Shown here: piece by piece, positions 47,672-58,427 of the stretch
Layout: every line of letters starts with the position of its first letter
Position numbering within the stretch: the stretch's first letter is position 1
Program-made: the position numbers and the translations under genes
Notes under the pieces: generated by a model
What the model saw: only the letters and a program-made list of their open reading frames with translations
What the model was told of the DNA's origin: nothing
Database searches by the model: none
NCBI GenBank assembly: GCA_032719365.1
Contig: CM064868.1
Span: 15,232,463 to 15,296,462, forward strand
Direction of reading: 5' to 3'
DNA: 64,000 nucleotides
Origin: Prinsepia uniflora
Lineage: Eukaryota; Streptophyta; Magnoliopsida; Rosales; Rosaceae

Positions 47672-48060
47672 CCAGCCGCTGTTCGGTGTTCCTTATGAAT
47701 AACATTCCATTGTTTCCATCCATTTTCGGAATCACAAGCTGTTCTTGGGTTCTGAAAGTGTAATTTTATTCCTTTTACTTAAATTTTTGTTATTATTTCA
47801 GTTTACTTATAATTCAATATATGTGTTGGTATTTTCTTTCTAATATTTGTAAGTAAGAATGTAATCTCCATGTGTTTTACTTCATATGTTTTAGCGCTTA
47901 AACTTCAATTCTACGCTAAGTGTTTATGACCGCTGTTCGGTGCACTTAGTAGAAAATTGAAGAGATTTAATGTTTGACCGCTGTTCATCGCATTAAATCA
48001 CAAACTTAAGGTGAATCATATTGTAGATAATAATCCGCGGTTCGGTGCATTTATAATATG
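47661..48060 (+). repeat. Series of five hairpins with shared CTGTT loop (solo LTR copy)
   Basis: Arms: TTCATAAGG 47661/CCTTATGAA 47691; CATTTTCGGAA 47721/TTCTGAAAGTG 47750; CTAAGTG 47916/CACTTAG 47943 (extended by CTTCAATT 47903/AATTGAAG 47955); GATTTAATG 47964/CATTAAATC 47991; CATATTGTA 48017/TATAATATG 48052. The loops hold CCGCTGTTCGG, CAAGCTGTTCTTG, ACCGCTGTTCGGT, ACCGCTGTTCAT and TCCGCGGTTCGG. The stems differ from each other while the loop is repeated. Confidence 0.85.
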
Positions 48061-51000
48061 AAAAATGTATGCATGTATTTGAGATGATTAAGATAGTATT
48101 TCGTGATTGGTTCTTATGAGCATGATGTTAGAGTGTTGGTAAAAATATGTGTTTGAAGAAAGTTCACTTCTACAAAAATTAAAGTAGAAGTAGAATTTAG
48201 TTTTTAATTATTTTTACTTATTTTCTTTATTTTATGATTACAATCCTTTCAAACCCCCATTTAATTCTTTATTATTTTATTATTTTATTATTTTATTTTT
48301 TATTTCATTACTTCATTAATTCTCTTATTCATTAATTCTTTTATTCTTTAATTCATTTATTATTTAATTATTTATTATTTAATTATTCAATTATTTAATT
48401 ATTTAATTCATTATTCTTTCTCACTAACATATTATTAATGTTCCCTAATTTCTTCGGTTAAGAACGATCCCTATTTACCAATACTACATCTACACAAAAA
48501 TGGTTTAAATTGCATAATAATCGAATTATGTATTTAATTTAATGCGTAATTTGAGCGTTATTAGTTTCATGTCAATCATACATCGTTTCGATATAGTTCG
48601 GGATGTCCGAAAGTTTAGGATCGAATTTAAAAATAGTTAAAAATTTGGGAAAATTACGGGGCTTCAATGACAGGTTAATAAGGTAGTTAGTAACCCTATA
48701 GTGTGATTTGGACAGATTTGGGAGTCCCGGTGACGGTGTGTAGCCCGGGAAGGCGTTTCGGCACACGTATTGAGGCGGCAGCTAGGATGGTCTGTGTGTG
48801 GACCTTGATTTCTAAACTATGATGCATGCATAAATGTTTTATATGTTTTTATAGATATGGTTTCTATCATGATGATTATGGATTGGTGATTTACATGATT
48901 TCACATATTTCGAGGCGATTTACGTATTTGCACGTATTTCAAGGTGATTTATGTATTTGCACGTATATCGAGGTTTGTGGTTTTACAATGATTATACGTG
49001 CTTATGGTTTTGATTATGGTTTAATGAAATGGTTTTAGATTTGAAAAGGTAAACTCGAGCACGAGACCCATTTGCTTTGAAAACCCCCGGACTTGAAGTC
49101 CAATTAGTTACGCTATAGGGCCAGAGGCCCAATTGGTTCGGGAATTGATTGCGGATTTGGAAATGTGGAATCAGGCATGAGACCCATTTTATTTACAAAC
49201 TATCGGACTTCGAGTCCATTTGATTTAATAAGGCATCGGGCCGAAGGCCCAGTTGCGTTACGAAATCGGGCTCGAGGCCCAGTTGCTTTACGAAATCGGG
49301 CTTGAGGCTCAGTTGGTTTACATGATCGGGCTTGAGGCCTAGTTGGTTACGATATCGGGCATGAGTCCCCTTTATGGTTTATAAAGGTGATTTCAGGTCC
49401 GGAAACCCTAAATGGATTTCTGGTTCCATGACGGTTTATGGGGACTGGGCATGGATCCTTTGAAAGGTTTGAAAGGTTTTGAGAATGATTACGAAATGGT
49501 TTTTCATATACCATCCTTATATTTATGGATATTTTCCTTCGGGTAGGGTCGTTGGCCTAGGTGGACCCCGGAGTAGTCACGGAACACTAACTGAGTGGAG
49601 TCGCCCCCGTTGGGTACCTTACTCTCAGGAAGGCTTATGGATTATAACCCTCAGGGAGGGTCATTGATCTGTGGACATTGACCTGGATGGACCCTAGGGA
49701 GACTTGGGATTTGAGACCCCGGGTAGCACACACATAGCTTTGGAAATCGTGACATGATTGGTTATATGATATTTAGTAAACATGATTTCTTGGATTTGTG
49801 AAATTGTGTTTTGTGAATAGTAAATGGATTTGGGCAATGACCCTAGTAAATGGATTTGGACAATGACCCACATACTCAGATTTACGGTTTTAGGATGAGT
49901 TCTCACATATGTTTGATTTGTTATGGATTTGTGTAAATGGTTTTGGGCAGGAGCCCGTATTACTTGGATTTACGGAATTTGGGGCTGAGACCCTAATATT
50001 GGTTATTTGAATGAATGGTTTGGTAAATGGTTTTCGAATGCATGCATGCTTTTTAGTGAAGGACATAAAGGTTTTTTATGAAATGTGTTTTATTGAACTT
50101 ATTGTTTTTCGTCCACTCACAGTCTTTTCTAGTTTTTAATGCCCTTCAGGTTGATCACGGATATGGACTATAGCAGAAACCGAGACATCACACTCCTCCA
50201 CCGGATCTTGGCACGCTCTAGAAGCCGGTCGGGCTGAAGGTTTTAAATTATTCCTGGTCTGACACTTCGTGTCAGACGGGATCATGACACATCCCGTGTT
50301 AATCCCGGAGGGATTGGGATGGGTCGTGACAATTTGGCTGACTAGGTATTGTTTTGCTTCATAGTGAGGCTTGCCCTCTTTCTGTTTCAATGAAGATTTA
50401 TCAGAACCTCAAAGAAAAAAAACCAAAAGAAAAAACAAAATCAAAATTACCAGGTTTCAGAATTTGTTGAACGTAATGTAGTCCAAAATGGCATTAAACG
50501 TTTTTTCTTTTCTTTGGGTTTTTGTTTTGACGCCATGAAAGGCTTCTGAGTGTTCTTGGTCTTCTTCCCTCCAATTGGTATCTCTCTTCTTGCTTTGGTT
50601 GTAGATTCTTGTTATTCAGTTGATTTTTTTCAATGGGTTATGATAGTTTTAACTGATAGCTGCTTGAATTTGAAGAATTGGATGGTTATAGAATATTGTC
50701 TATATATATATATATATATATATCCAAGTGATTGTTTATAGTGGAAAAGTTGGTTCTTCTGGAATTTGGGTATGGATAGTGGCAATTGACTTGGATTACT
50801 CAATGATAGTTTTGTATTGCATTGATAGTTTTTTTTGTAAACATTGGTCAATTTGGGCAATTGGGTCTCCTTTTGGTTGTGTTCTTAGTGACGCTTGATT
50901 GGCTTTCTTCTTTATTGATTATTTGTCCCCCTTTGTTACTCTAATTGTTTTCAAAGAGTAAGGCTGGTTTTGGGTGCATATCTAGGCAAATAAGAAACAA

Positions 51001-51084
51001 AACTATGTTGATTTTCTTGGTATATAATAGTTCATAGCTGATGTAAGTTATGAGAAGTTGAAACCAAAATTCTACTCTTGTAGG

Positions 51085-51976
51085 TTTATTTGTCAGATTT
51101 TTCAGAGCTGTTTACTTGGACATGCTCGAGATGTAACGGTTTGATTTAGGTACTCAGATTTATATGATTAACTTAAAGTTCTAGTCCAGCACTGCCTCCA
51201 CATAAAATTCAGAGTTTAGCCACCTATTATGAGTTAAAATTGTTCACTTGCTGTCCCATTCAAACATTATCATAATTTCCCCCGGGTTTTTGTTGGAGTC
51301 GCACAAGATCCCAATTCTATTATAGTTGCATTTAGAGGGACTCAGGAACACAGGTAGGGTGGTGGAATGCTTTCATTATTTGTGATTAAACCTTTGCCAA
51401 ATTTTTTTCTTAGCCCAAATTATTTTGTGACCAGTAGAAGGGGTTTTCTCATTACGTGCTCTTATCTATTGGTACATTTCAACTGTATTGTATGTGACAC
51501 AATAAACGTAGATGATAAGAAAATTGAAAACTACAAATACAAAACTTATTGGGAAATTACATCTAGATTCCTTGTTTTACCTCAATACATCTGCAAGGGG
51601 AGTCTGATATGTTCTTTACTGGAGCTGTTATTCAATTAATGGGTTGCCTTTTGTGTGAACAATATACAGAATTGGGTTGAAGACTTATTTTGGAAACAAG
51701 TTGATTTAGATTACCCTGGCATGCATGATGCAATGGTATTTATTACAGTAAAACTTCTCTATTTTTCTTTCTGGAATAAAGAGTTTCAGTTCTCATTCTT
51801 TTCTATTGTTTTAGGTGCACCATGGGTTTTATAATGCATACCACAGTACAATCATATGCCCTGGGATTCTAAATGCTATTGTAAGAGCTAAGGTGTTTTA
51901 TGGAGATATAGACACCATAGTTACAGGGCATTCAACGGGCGGCACAATGGCTTCATTTTGTGCTCTTGATCTAAAG
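51085..51976 (+). pseudogene. Class 3 (fungal lipase-like) lipase gene fragment
   Basis: Exon pieces with plant splice borders: 51085 to about 51150 (VYLSDFSELFTWTCSRCN), 51286-51353 (FVGVAQDP, VAFRGTQEH), 51670-51735 (NWVEDLFWKQVDLDYPG) and 51815-51976 (VHHGFYNAYHS, VTGHSTGG, MASFCALDLK). The GxSxG nucleophile elbow is present as GHSTGG (GHSMGG is usual). A stop (TAG) sits at the end of the first piece. The catalytic Asp and His exons and the start are missing. The fragment lies inside the CACTA element, so it is a captured piece rather than a resident gene. The family hydrolyses acylglycerols; this copy should be inactive. Confidence 0.82.
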
Positions 51977-51999
51977 GTAATCATAGATTCATAATTAAG

Positions 52000-53026
52000 C
52001 GAGTCAGGCATTTTTCATGTTTCATCTCACAATATTTAGATCTTTTTCTCTAGTAACCTCCCATCGTCCTTCACTCTTCAATATATGCCATGTCTAAGTT
52101 TTGGATAACTACTACTGGATAAACTTTGACTCAGGGTAATGTACTAGTTGTTATTTGTCTTTGAAACAATAGTTTTGGGCATGAACATACTTTTCCTTAG
52201 ACATAAATGCATATCTTGTTTTTAATATAATTACATGTGACAATGCATCAAGTCCAAAAGCCCACGCTTTGATTTGACTCGTATGTTATGCTAGCTAGCA
52301 ACCAATAGAGGGTTCGTTTTATTTTTAGTTTAACAGATTAATATACATTAATGTGTCAACCACGTAAGTATAGAAGAATGTGAACTTATAATCGGGGTCA
52401 TTTTAATTGTTTTTTTAATCTTCTTTTAATTGCATTTTCTGCTTGCTAAAGTTTTTCTTGGTCGTGCTGCATTTTATGTTACTTCTAAATGGTGATTGTA
52501 GTCTGCTTTGAAAGCTTTTATTTTTTTAACCAATAACATTGAAATCTTTTAATTATTAATTCTTTTGTATTCCCAATAGCAGGGTTTCTTACTGTTGCAG
52601 CTGCTATTCGAGCAGCCATTCACAAATCATTGCCAACAAATCGACCGAGCATCTACAACCCTTGCCCACAACTGGAGCAACCATTGTTTTCCTGCTTTTC
52701 TCAATCGTTCATGACCTATTTCTTCTTTAGAAATTGAGCGACCATTGAATCCTTGCCGACAAACCAAATCGTTCATGACCCACTTGAATCCTTGCCTTTC
52801 TCTCTGCTTTCTTTGTCTTCCAAATTCATAGCCAATTTCTCTTACTTGCCGACAAACCTATTACGATTTTCGCAGGTCGTTTCTTCGAAGACTGAAGAAG
52901 GAAATCGTGGCGGAAGAAGGAAATCGTGGGTTTTAGATGTTTTTTTTTTTTTTTATGGTAAACAGCTTCTTGCTTTCTATTATTCTTTTATTTTCAAATT
53001 GTAAAATTGTTGTTGATAGAGGTTTT
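52000..53026. other. Right part of the CACTA element, no recognised gene
   Basis: After the lipase exons the next expected lipase exon is not found. At 52600-52870 a GCCGACAAA/CCATTCACAAAT-rich region and a CAG-GTCGTTTC junction (52875) suggest another captured or chimeric piece. An A/T homopolymer is at 52940-52955. Confidence 0.3.
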
Positions 53027-53040
53027 TGGCGTAGTGTTCC

Positions 53041-53090
53041 ATGGCTTCTTCACAAAACTCTCCCCCACCCAAGCCCATAAATTCCTCTAT
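53041..53090 (+). pseudogene. Possible 5' end of a disrupted host gene
   Basis: An ATG two bases after the CACTA target duplication opens MASSQNSPPPKPINSSI, which has the composition of a plant protein N-terminus; the frame is then cut by an LTR starting at 53091. The C/T-rich DNA at 44165-44244 would be its 5' leader if the CACTA insertion is removed. I do not recognise the protein and no downstream exon is visible. Confidence 0.3.
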
Positions 53091-54377
53091 TGACTGGACC
53101 CCTCCAGAAAAAAACTAGACAATCACGAGAGGTCCTACCCTCGTCTGACAGTCACTACTTAAACATAAGAATACTCTCAAAAGATTATACAATAACCACA
53201 AAACCATCCAACTCTCTGACAAGGGATGATTGTATATTCGTACATCTCGCTGTATACGGAGCATACATTTATCATAACTCAAAATACAAGACTTTTTACC
53301 CTAAGAGTTCATAGACACCAAAGTATCGCTTATGCCTCCACTCCTAAATAGGTCCCCGTTGTCGAGTCACAACCTGGAGGGCAAGTAAAATCCATAAAAA
53401 TGTGAGTAGATGAAAATAACCTTTGAAAACCTTTTTGAAAAGTATACGTTTATACCTTCTGCTTTATGAAAACTATGCATGCATATAAAATCGTTTAAAA
53501 CTTAATGACATGTAACATACTTCACAATCTTGATGTGCGTGAAAACTTACATAAATCAAATCGTAATAATAAACCATCTCAAACATACACACGAATCATC
53601 ACATCAATAACACACAATCAATCCATATCCAACTCATTCTTGATGCACAATATCATTCAACACATCAACTGCATTACCGGTAAGCACACCATTTGGGAAC
53701 TGGAGCCCAACTCGAAGTCCGAGTCACTAGTCTTAGGAACCGGAGCTTTGCTCGACGTCTGAGATCACTAACCAACCAACACACATCTCGATAAGGGTTA
53801 TTCACAACATTCATCACACATGCAATTCACATCACAATGCACGAATACCAAGAAATCACACACATAGGAAACACATTTAAAATACATAAATATGCATGCA
53901 TAATATTTTAACAAAAATAAACATCCACTCATAGTGCGAATTTGCTGATTATTCATGTTCTGAACGTTCCTCATCTGCTTCAAAGAATATGTTTCTCTTA
54001 AAAAAAATATAATTCTAGTTTATTAATGTCTCACGAGCCCTCTAGTAACCTCATGGTACAATTGTTAACTCCCGGAAATTTAATATTAATTTATTAACAT
54101 TAATTACGCGCTTCAGACACCCAAAACTAACCTGAGACAGTGTTTAATTACCTCGAAACCTGCGCCAAAATATATGTCTGTAACATAAAAAAACATTGAA
54201 AAATATGTTGTCCGCATCCCAAGATATGCTGGCACGCGCCCCACGCGCCGCTAGAAACGCCTACGCGTGGTGCCCACGCCCTGCTAGAAGCGGCTGCGCG
54301 TGGTGGCCATGCTCAGCACTATTCAGTCATCCCTATTACCCGTTTCTCTGGCTTTTCGGGTTGCCCGACCCGACAGC
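53091..54377 (-). mobile_element. Tekay-like LTR, partial (minus orientation)
   Basis: In plus reading it starts TGACTGGACCCCTCC and shows the usual order: a CTGGAGGGCA block (53374), GTGAGTAGATG (53402), ATGCATGCAT (53476), then ATCCACTCATAG (53922). It is cut at 54378 by the next LTR; the remainder was not found. Confidence 0.75.
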
Positions 54378-55803
54378 TGACAGGACCCATCCCTAATCCC
54401 TGTGAATTAACATGAGAGGACCTGCTCCTGTCTGATACCACATGTCAGACAAGGGATAATACCGTGACCCACTTAGGTTTTCCAGAGTACGTAGCTTCAT
54501 GTGATGCCTCCGTCTCTCATGACCTACAGCCCGCATCCGTGATCAACTTGAAGTGTACCAAAAACCATTAAAACTGTGAGTGGACAAAAAATAAGCAGTT
54601 TCAAAACATCTTGGGAAAATACATTTATACCCTCCAATTAAAAGCATGCATGCATCAGAAAACATGTAATCTCAAATGCTTTTTAAAACAAGTTATATTT
54701 CTTTTCAAAACCAAAACATGTGAAAATATTTAGACATAGAGCAATAATTGAAAACATGACCAATCCTCATAACCCACATCTGTCTCATCTCTTATCATCA
54801 ACAGTCATGTCATCTGTGCAACGCGTGTAAATAAGATCTAGGATAACTCACGTCTGAGCACGTCACTGTGAACAAATCAACGACCGACGTTCATATCGTC
54901 GTGAACATATAAATGACTGATCTCGTACATCATAACCACTCCTGAGTCGAGCCTCCCACGGTTACTCGACAACAGGAAATGCATCATGACCTCTCTAGGG
55001 GGAACACAGAGCATCCCAGAGGCGAGCAACATATCATTGAGACCACTTCAGGGAAACATATTCACAACCGGATTCCCTCTTCGAGGAAACACATTCATAA
55101 CTGGAGTCACATCAATCTCAAGAGGATGGTTTCAGTGAAAACATTTATCAAATCTCATAAATGCATTTTCACAAACATTTTGCTTTCAAATCAAGTCATG
55201 CGTTTCACGTAGGGTCACAGCTCAATACATAGTTTCAACAAATCATCTTACAACAGTGTCCAACACTCATTTCATAAATCACATCATTTCTTTCAAATTC
55301 ACACGAGCTTACACTCGGAGTCAAACATCTTTCCAATAGGGTCTCAAGCTCGAAATCATTTCATAAATACTAAATCATTTCATTATGATCAAATCATCAT
55401 TCAAATCACTATTCAAATCACCTTTAGTGAAATCTCAAAGCACGTAGAAAACTCGGTATAAGCCCAAAGTATAACACAACGCATAAATCTCGAAATACGT
55501 GCACAAGAACATTTTTCACGAAAATGATCAACAATTATACTTAAATCATTATGCAATCATTTCATTTCAAACCATGCTCATAAAACCATTAAAACATATA
55601 TGCATGCATCATTTTATCAAACAAAGTCCACTCATACACGGTCCACGCTGCGCGCTCAAAATCTGCGCCATAAGACAATCTTAAACCTTCCAAAAGTCTA
55701 GGCCTATCCAAATCACACCAACGGGTCACTATGAATCTATACAAGTTCATAAGTACACAAACCCTAAACCTCGGAATAGTAAACGTGTCCCGAACACGCT
55801 TCC

Positions 55804-56497
55804 TATCAGGACCCGACTCTAGCATGATATTGTCTACTTTGGGCCTCATCGCCCTCACGATTTTGTATTCGGGAGCTCACGATGCAACTTCTCAGGGGGT
55901 TACTCAGCATGGAATTGCATCAACCTCAACTCGCTTAACTTTGGAGTTCCAACCGAATCCAAAGCCACTGAGCTCCCAAAAAGTCTCATGCTAGATAGGT
56001 GTGTGCCTACACCTTTAAGGCACACCACCATTCACCTCCCAGACCATTCCACCCTCGCAGGAATGTGGGATCGTTCACCGTTCCTTCCCAAACACGGGTC
56101 TTACAATCCACCCCCCTTAAGGGCCCAGCGTCCTCGCTGGCACACTTCCCGGTCGGGGTTTGACTCTGATACCATTCTGTCAGGACCTGATCCTCGGTCA
56201 GGACCCGACTCTAACACGATATTGTCCGCTTTGGGCCTCCTCACCCTCATGGTTTTGTTTTCGGGAGCTCACGGTGCAACTTCCCAGGGGGTCACCCATA
56301 ATGAAATTGCACCAACCTCAACTCGCTTAACTTTGGAGTTCCAACAGAACCCAAAGCCACTGAGCTCCCAAAAGGTCTCGTGCTAGATAGGTGTGTGCTT
56401 ACATCTTAAAGGCACACCACCATTCACCTCCCAGGCCATTCCCTCCTCGCAGGAATGTGAGATCGTTCACCGTTCCCTCCAGGACACTGATCTTACA
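55804..56497 (-). mobile_element. Cassandra TRIM, minus orientation
   Basis: LTRs at 55804-56105 and 56178-56497, PPT complement (CCACCCCCCTTAAGG) at about 56106-56120, and PBS complement (GACTCTGATACCA) ending 56174. Each LTR has the reverse complement of the 5S-like block (GGGTTACTC, GCTTAACTTTGGAG). Flanking pentamers CTTCC and CTTCA agree at 4/5. Confidence 0.92.
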
Positions 56498-56790
56498 CTT
56501 CATGAGGAGAAAAACCTCTAAAACACTAATTAAACGATCTCTGATCGACCTGAAACCACCACCATTGGATTCAGAATGTTGAAATCTTTCAAACAATAGT
56601 GGTTTGACCTCGAAATTTGTACCCACGCGCCCTCACGAGCCAGTCAAAATTTGATCAACAAAGTTAATGCCGGTCAACCCCGATGTTAGCTACTGATGTC
56701 ATCTGCTGACGTTAGCCCTAGCTGACGTCACTAATGATGTCATCTAACAACTCCTAACAGCCTTCAACGTGACACCCCCCTGATTAGTGC

Positions 56791-57097
56791 CACGTGTCAC
56801 CCTCTGACACGTGCCATGTGTCATAAGATGACGTCATGCTGATGTTACTACTGATGTCATCACTGCCACGTGTACTGCCATGTCACTCTAACAACTCTGA
56901 AAAGTTGCCACGTGGCACCACCCGACTGGTCCACGTGGTCTGACATTACTGAAGTGGCACTGCCACGTTGATGCTAACTCAGCCTGACATCTCTAACACA
57001 ATGTCACGTGGCACCACCTCATTAGTCCACGTGGTCTGACAATGCTAACGTGAACTTTCCATATCGATGTTGACTTGACCTGACACCCTACCACGTG
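56791..57097. promoter_or_regulatory. Array of eight CACGTG (G-box/ABRE core) motifs inside an LTR
   Basis: CACGTG occurs at 56791, 56808, 56867, 56909, 56932, 57005, 57028 and 57092. TGACGTCA-type cores lie nearby (56722, 56829) and TGACGTGG at 57131. The array is built from imperfect tandem units of about 75-95 bp (for example 56909 and 57005 both begin CACGTGGCACCACC). bZIP and bHLH factors bind such motifs in plants. The related LTR at 37165 has only two TGACGTCA motifs here (about 38132-38170), so the array expanded in this copy. Confidence 0.75.
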
Positions 57098-57657
57098 TTA
57101 CCATCTAGTTAGCCATGTGGCTTGACATGATGACGTGGACTGCCACATCATCACCTTCAACCTCCAGTCAAATCGACCTGTTTCACTGTAATGGGTTGTT
57201 CGACCCGCAAACTTGACCCGGTCTTATCTTCGTTACTCAACCATTTTCCACCATTCTTTCACCAATATGATCGTCTTCTACCCAGAATTCGTTCTATAAG
57301 TTTAAAATGAAGAAACCATACTTGTAAGGTATTCTTCCAAGCTCGACTCCCACGGTTGAGCTTCAAACTAGGTATAGGGCCCGTCTAGTGGCACTTTTCC
57401 CCCTCATTTTTGTCCCTGCAGGCTCGTATAAGCTCGATGAACATAACCCTGGCCTCAGAACATGATTTTAGAGCCCTTAAACTCCAAACCCGAAAATCCA
57501 CATACTCAGTTACCTGTTTTTCACGGTTTTCCTACCAACCACCGTGGCTCCCATCCTTCCTCCATCACTCATCACCTCTCAGCCACTCACTCTCACTCTC
57601 TATGCCCTTCAAACACAAACAAGAAAGATGAGGATGATGAGAATGGTTGGGGTGGGG

Positions 57658-58422
57658 TGTCAGGACCCGACCCTCCTCTGTCAGGTCCCGACTCATCTAG
57701 CACGATATTGTCCTCTTTGGGCCACAGCAATACTCAACGGCAAGCCTGCGCCCTCAAGGTTTTGTTTTCGGGAGCTCACGGTGCAACTTCCCAGGGGGTC
57801 ACCCATCATGGAATTGCACCAGCCTCAACTCGCTTAACTTTGGGGTTCCAATCCCCCCCAAAGCCACTTGAGCTCCCAAAAGGCCTAGTGCTAGATAGGT
57901 GTGTGCCTACACCTTTAAGGCACACCACCATCCTCTCCCAGACCGTTCCCCCCTCGCAGAAATGGGGGATTGTTCACCGTTCCCTCCAGGACACGGGTCT
58001 TACAATCCACCCCCCTTAGGGCCCAGCGTCCTCGCTGGCACACTTCCCGGTTGGGGTCTGGCTATGATATCATTCTGTCAGGACCCGACCCTCCTCTGTC
58101 AGGTCCCGACTCATCTAGCACGATATTGTCCTCTTTGGGCCACATCAATACTCAGCGGCAAGCCTGCGCCCTCAAGGTTTTGTTTTCTGGAGCTCACGGT
58201 GCAACTTCCCAGGGGGTCACCCATCATGGAATTGCACCAGCCTCAACTCGCTTAACTTTGGGGTTCCAATCCCCCCCAAAGCCACTTGAGCTCCCAAAAG
58301 GCCTAGTGCTAGATAGGTGTGTGCCTACACCTTTAAGGCACACCACCATCCTCTCCCAGACCGTTCCCCCCTCGCAGGAATGTGGGATTGTTCACCGTTC
58401 CCTCTATGACACGGGTCTTACA
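57658..58422 (-). mobile_element. Cassandra TRIM, youngest copy, minus orientation
   Basis: Two 347-bp LTRs (57658-58004 and 58076-58422) differ at about seven positions by eye. The interior has a PPT complement and a decayed PBS (GCTATGATATCA). A perfect duplication TGGGG lies at 57653-57657 and 58423-58427. The 5S-like block is present in each LTR. Confidence 0.93.
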
Positions 58423-58427
58423 TGGGG

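Larger units (their letters stand above)
46432..48563 (+). mobile_element. Solo Athila-like LTR
   Basis: 2132 bp from TGATAGGTA to GTTATTA (CA mutated to TA), with a perfect duplication GTTTC at 46427-46431 and 48564-48568. Removing it rejoins the host LTR exactly (CTGGTTTC followed by ATGTCAATC), as in 33508-33540 of a related LTR. A TATA box TATAAATA is at 47188-47195. A 111-bp unit is tandemly duplicated (from 47450 and 47561). It carries the hairpin series at 47661-48060. Confidence 0.9.
45213..50331 (+). mobile_element. Solo Tekay-like LTR, itself split by an Athila-like solo LTR
   Basis: It runs from TGTAACGACACGTCCTG to GGGTCGTGACA, 2.98 kb without the insert. Flanking pentamers are GTTTG (45208-45212) and ATTTG (50332-50336), 4/5. 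No PBS follows. It contains the best array of micro-hairpins of the window (49089-49340) and is the closest relative of the LTR beginning at 7384. Confidence 0.85.
44245..53036. mobile_element. Non-autonomous CACTA element carrying a lipase gene fragment
   Basis: The left end reads CACTACGCCA (44245-44254) and the right end is its exact complement, TGGCGTAGTG (53027-53036). The trinucleotide TTC flanks both ends (44242-44244, 53037-53039). CACTA-type elements have CACTA ends and 3-bp target duplications. Near the left end repeated ACCGATGTCT units (44380, 44421, variant at 44483) resemble CACTA subterminal repeats. No transposase is seen. After removing the nested solo LTR it is about 3.7 kb. 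The identity of only 10 terminal bases makes this likely but not proven. Confidence 0.7.
54378..57657 (-). mobile_element. Tekay-like LTR with Cassandra insertion, right end cut
   Basis: In plus reading it begins TGACAGGACCCATCCC at 54378. It is most similar to 37165-40781: the CCACCACCATT block near 56560 and the region of 57300-57650 align with 37610-38300 in reverse. A Cassandra copy interrupts it at 55804-56497. It ends abruptly at the Cassandra/LTR junction at 57657, about 430 bases short of the expected LTR end. Confidence 0.78.

Noticed and set aside
50550..50741. Signal-peptide-like frame as first exon of the lipase gene
   Set aside because: A hydrophobic stretch (ISLLALVV) is present upstream of the lipase pieces, but the frame has a stop after the nearest upstream ATG and there is no clear splice to 51085; too weak to call.
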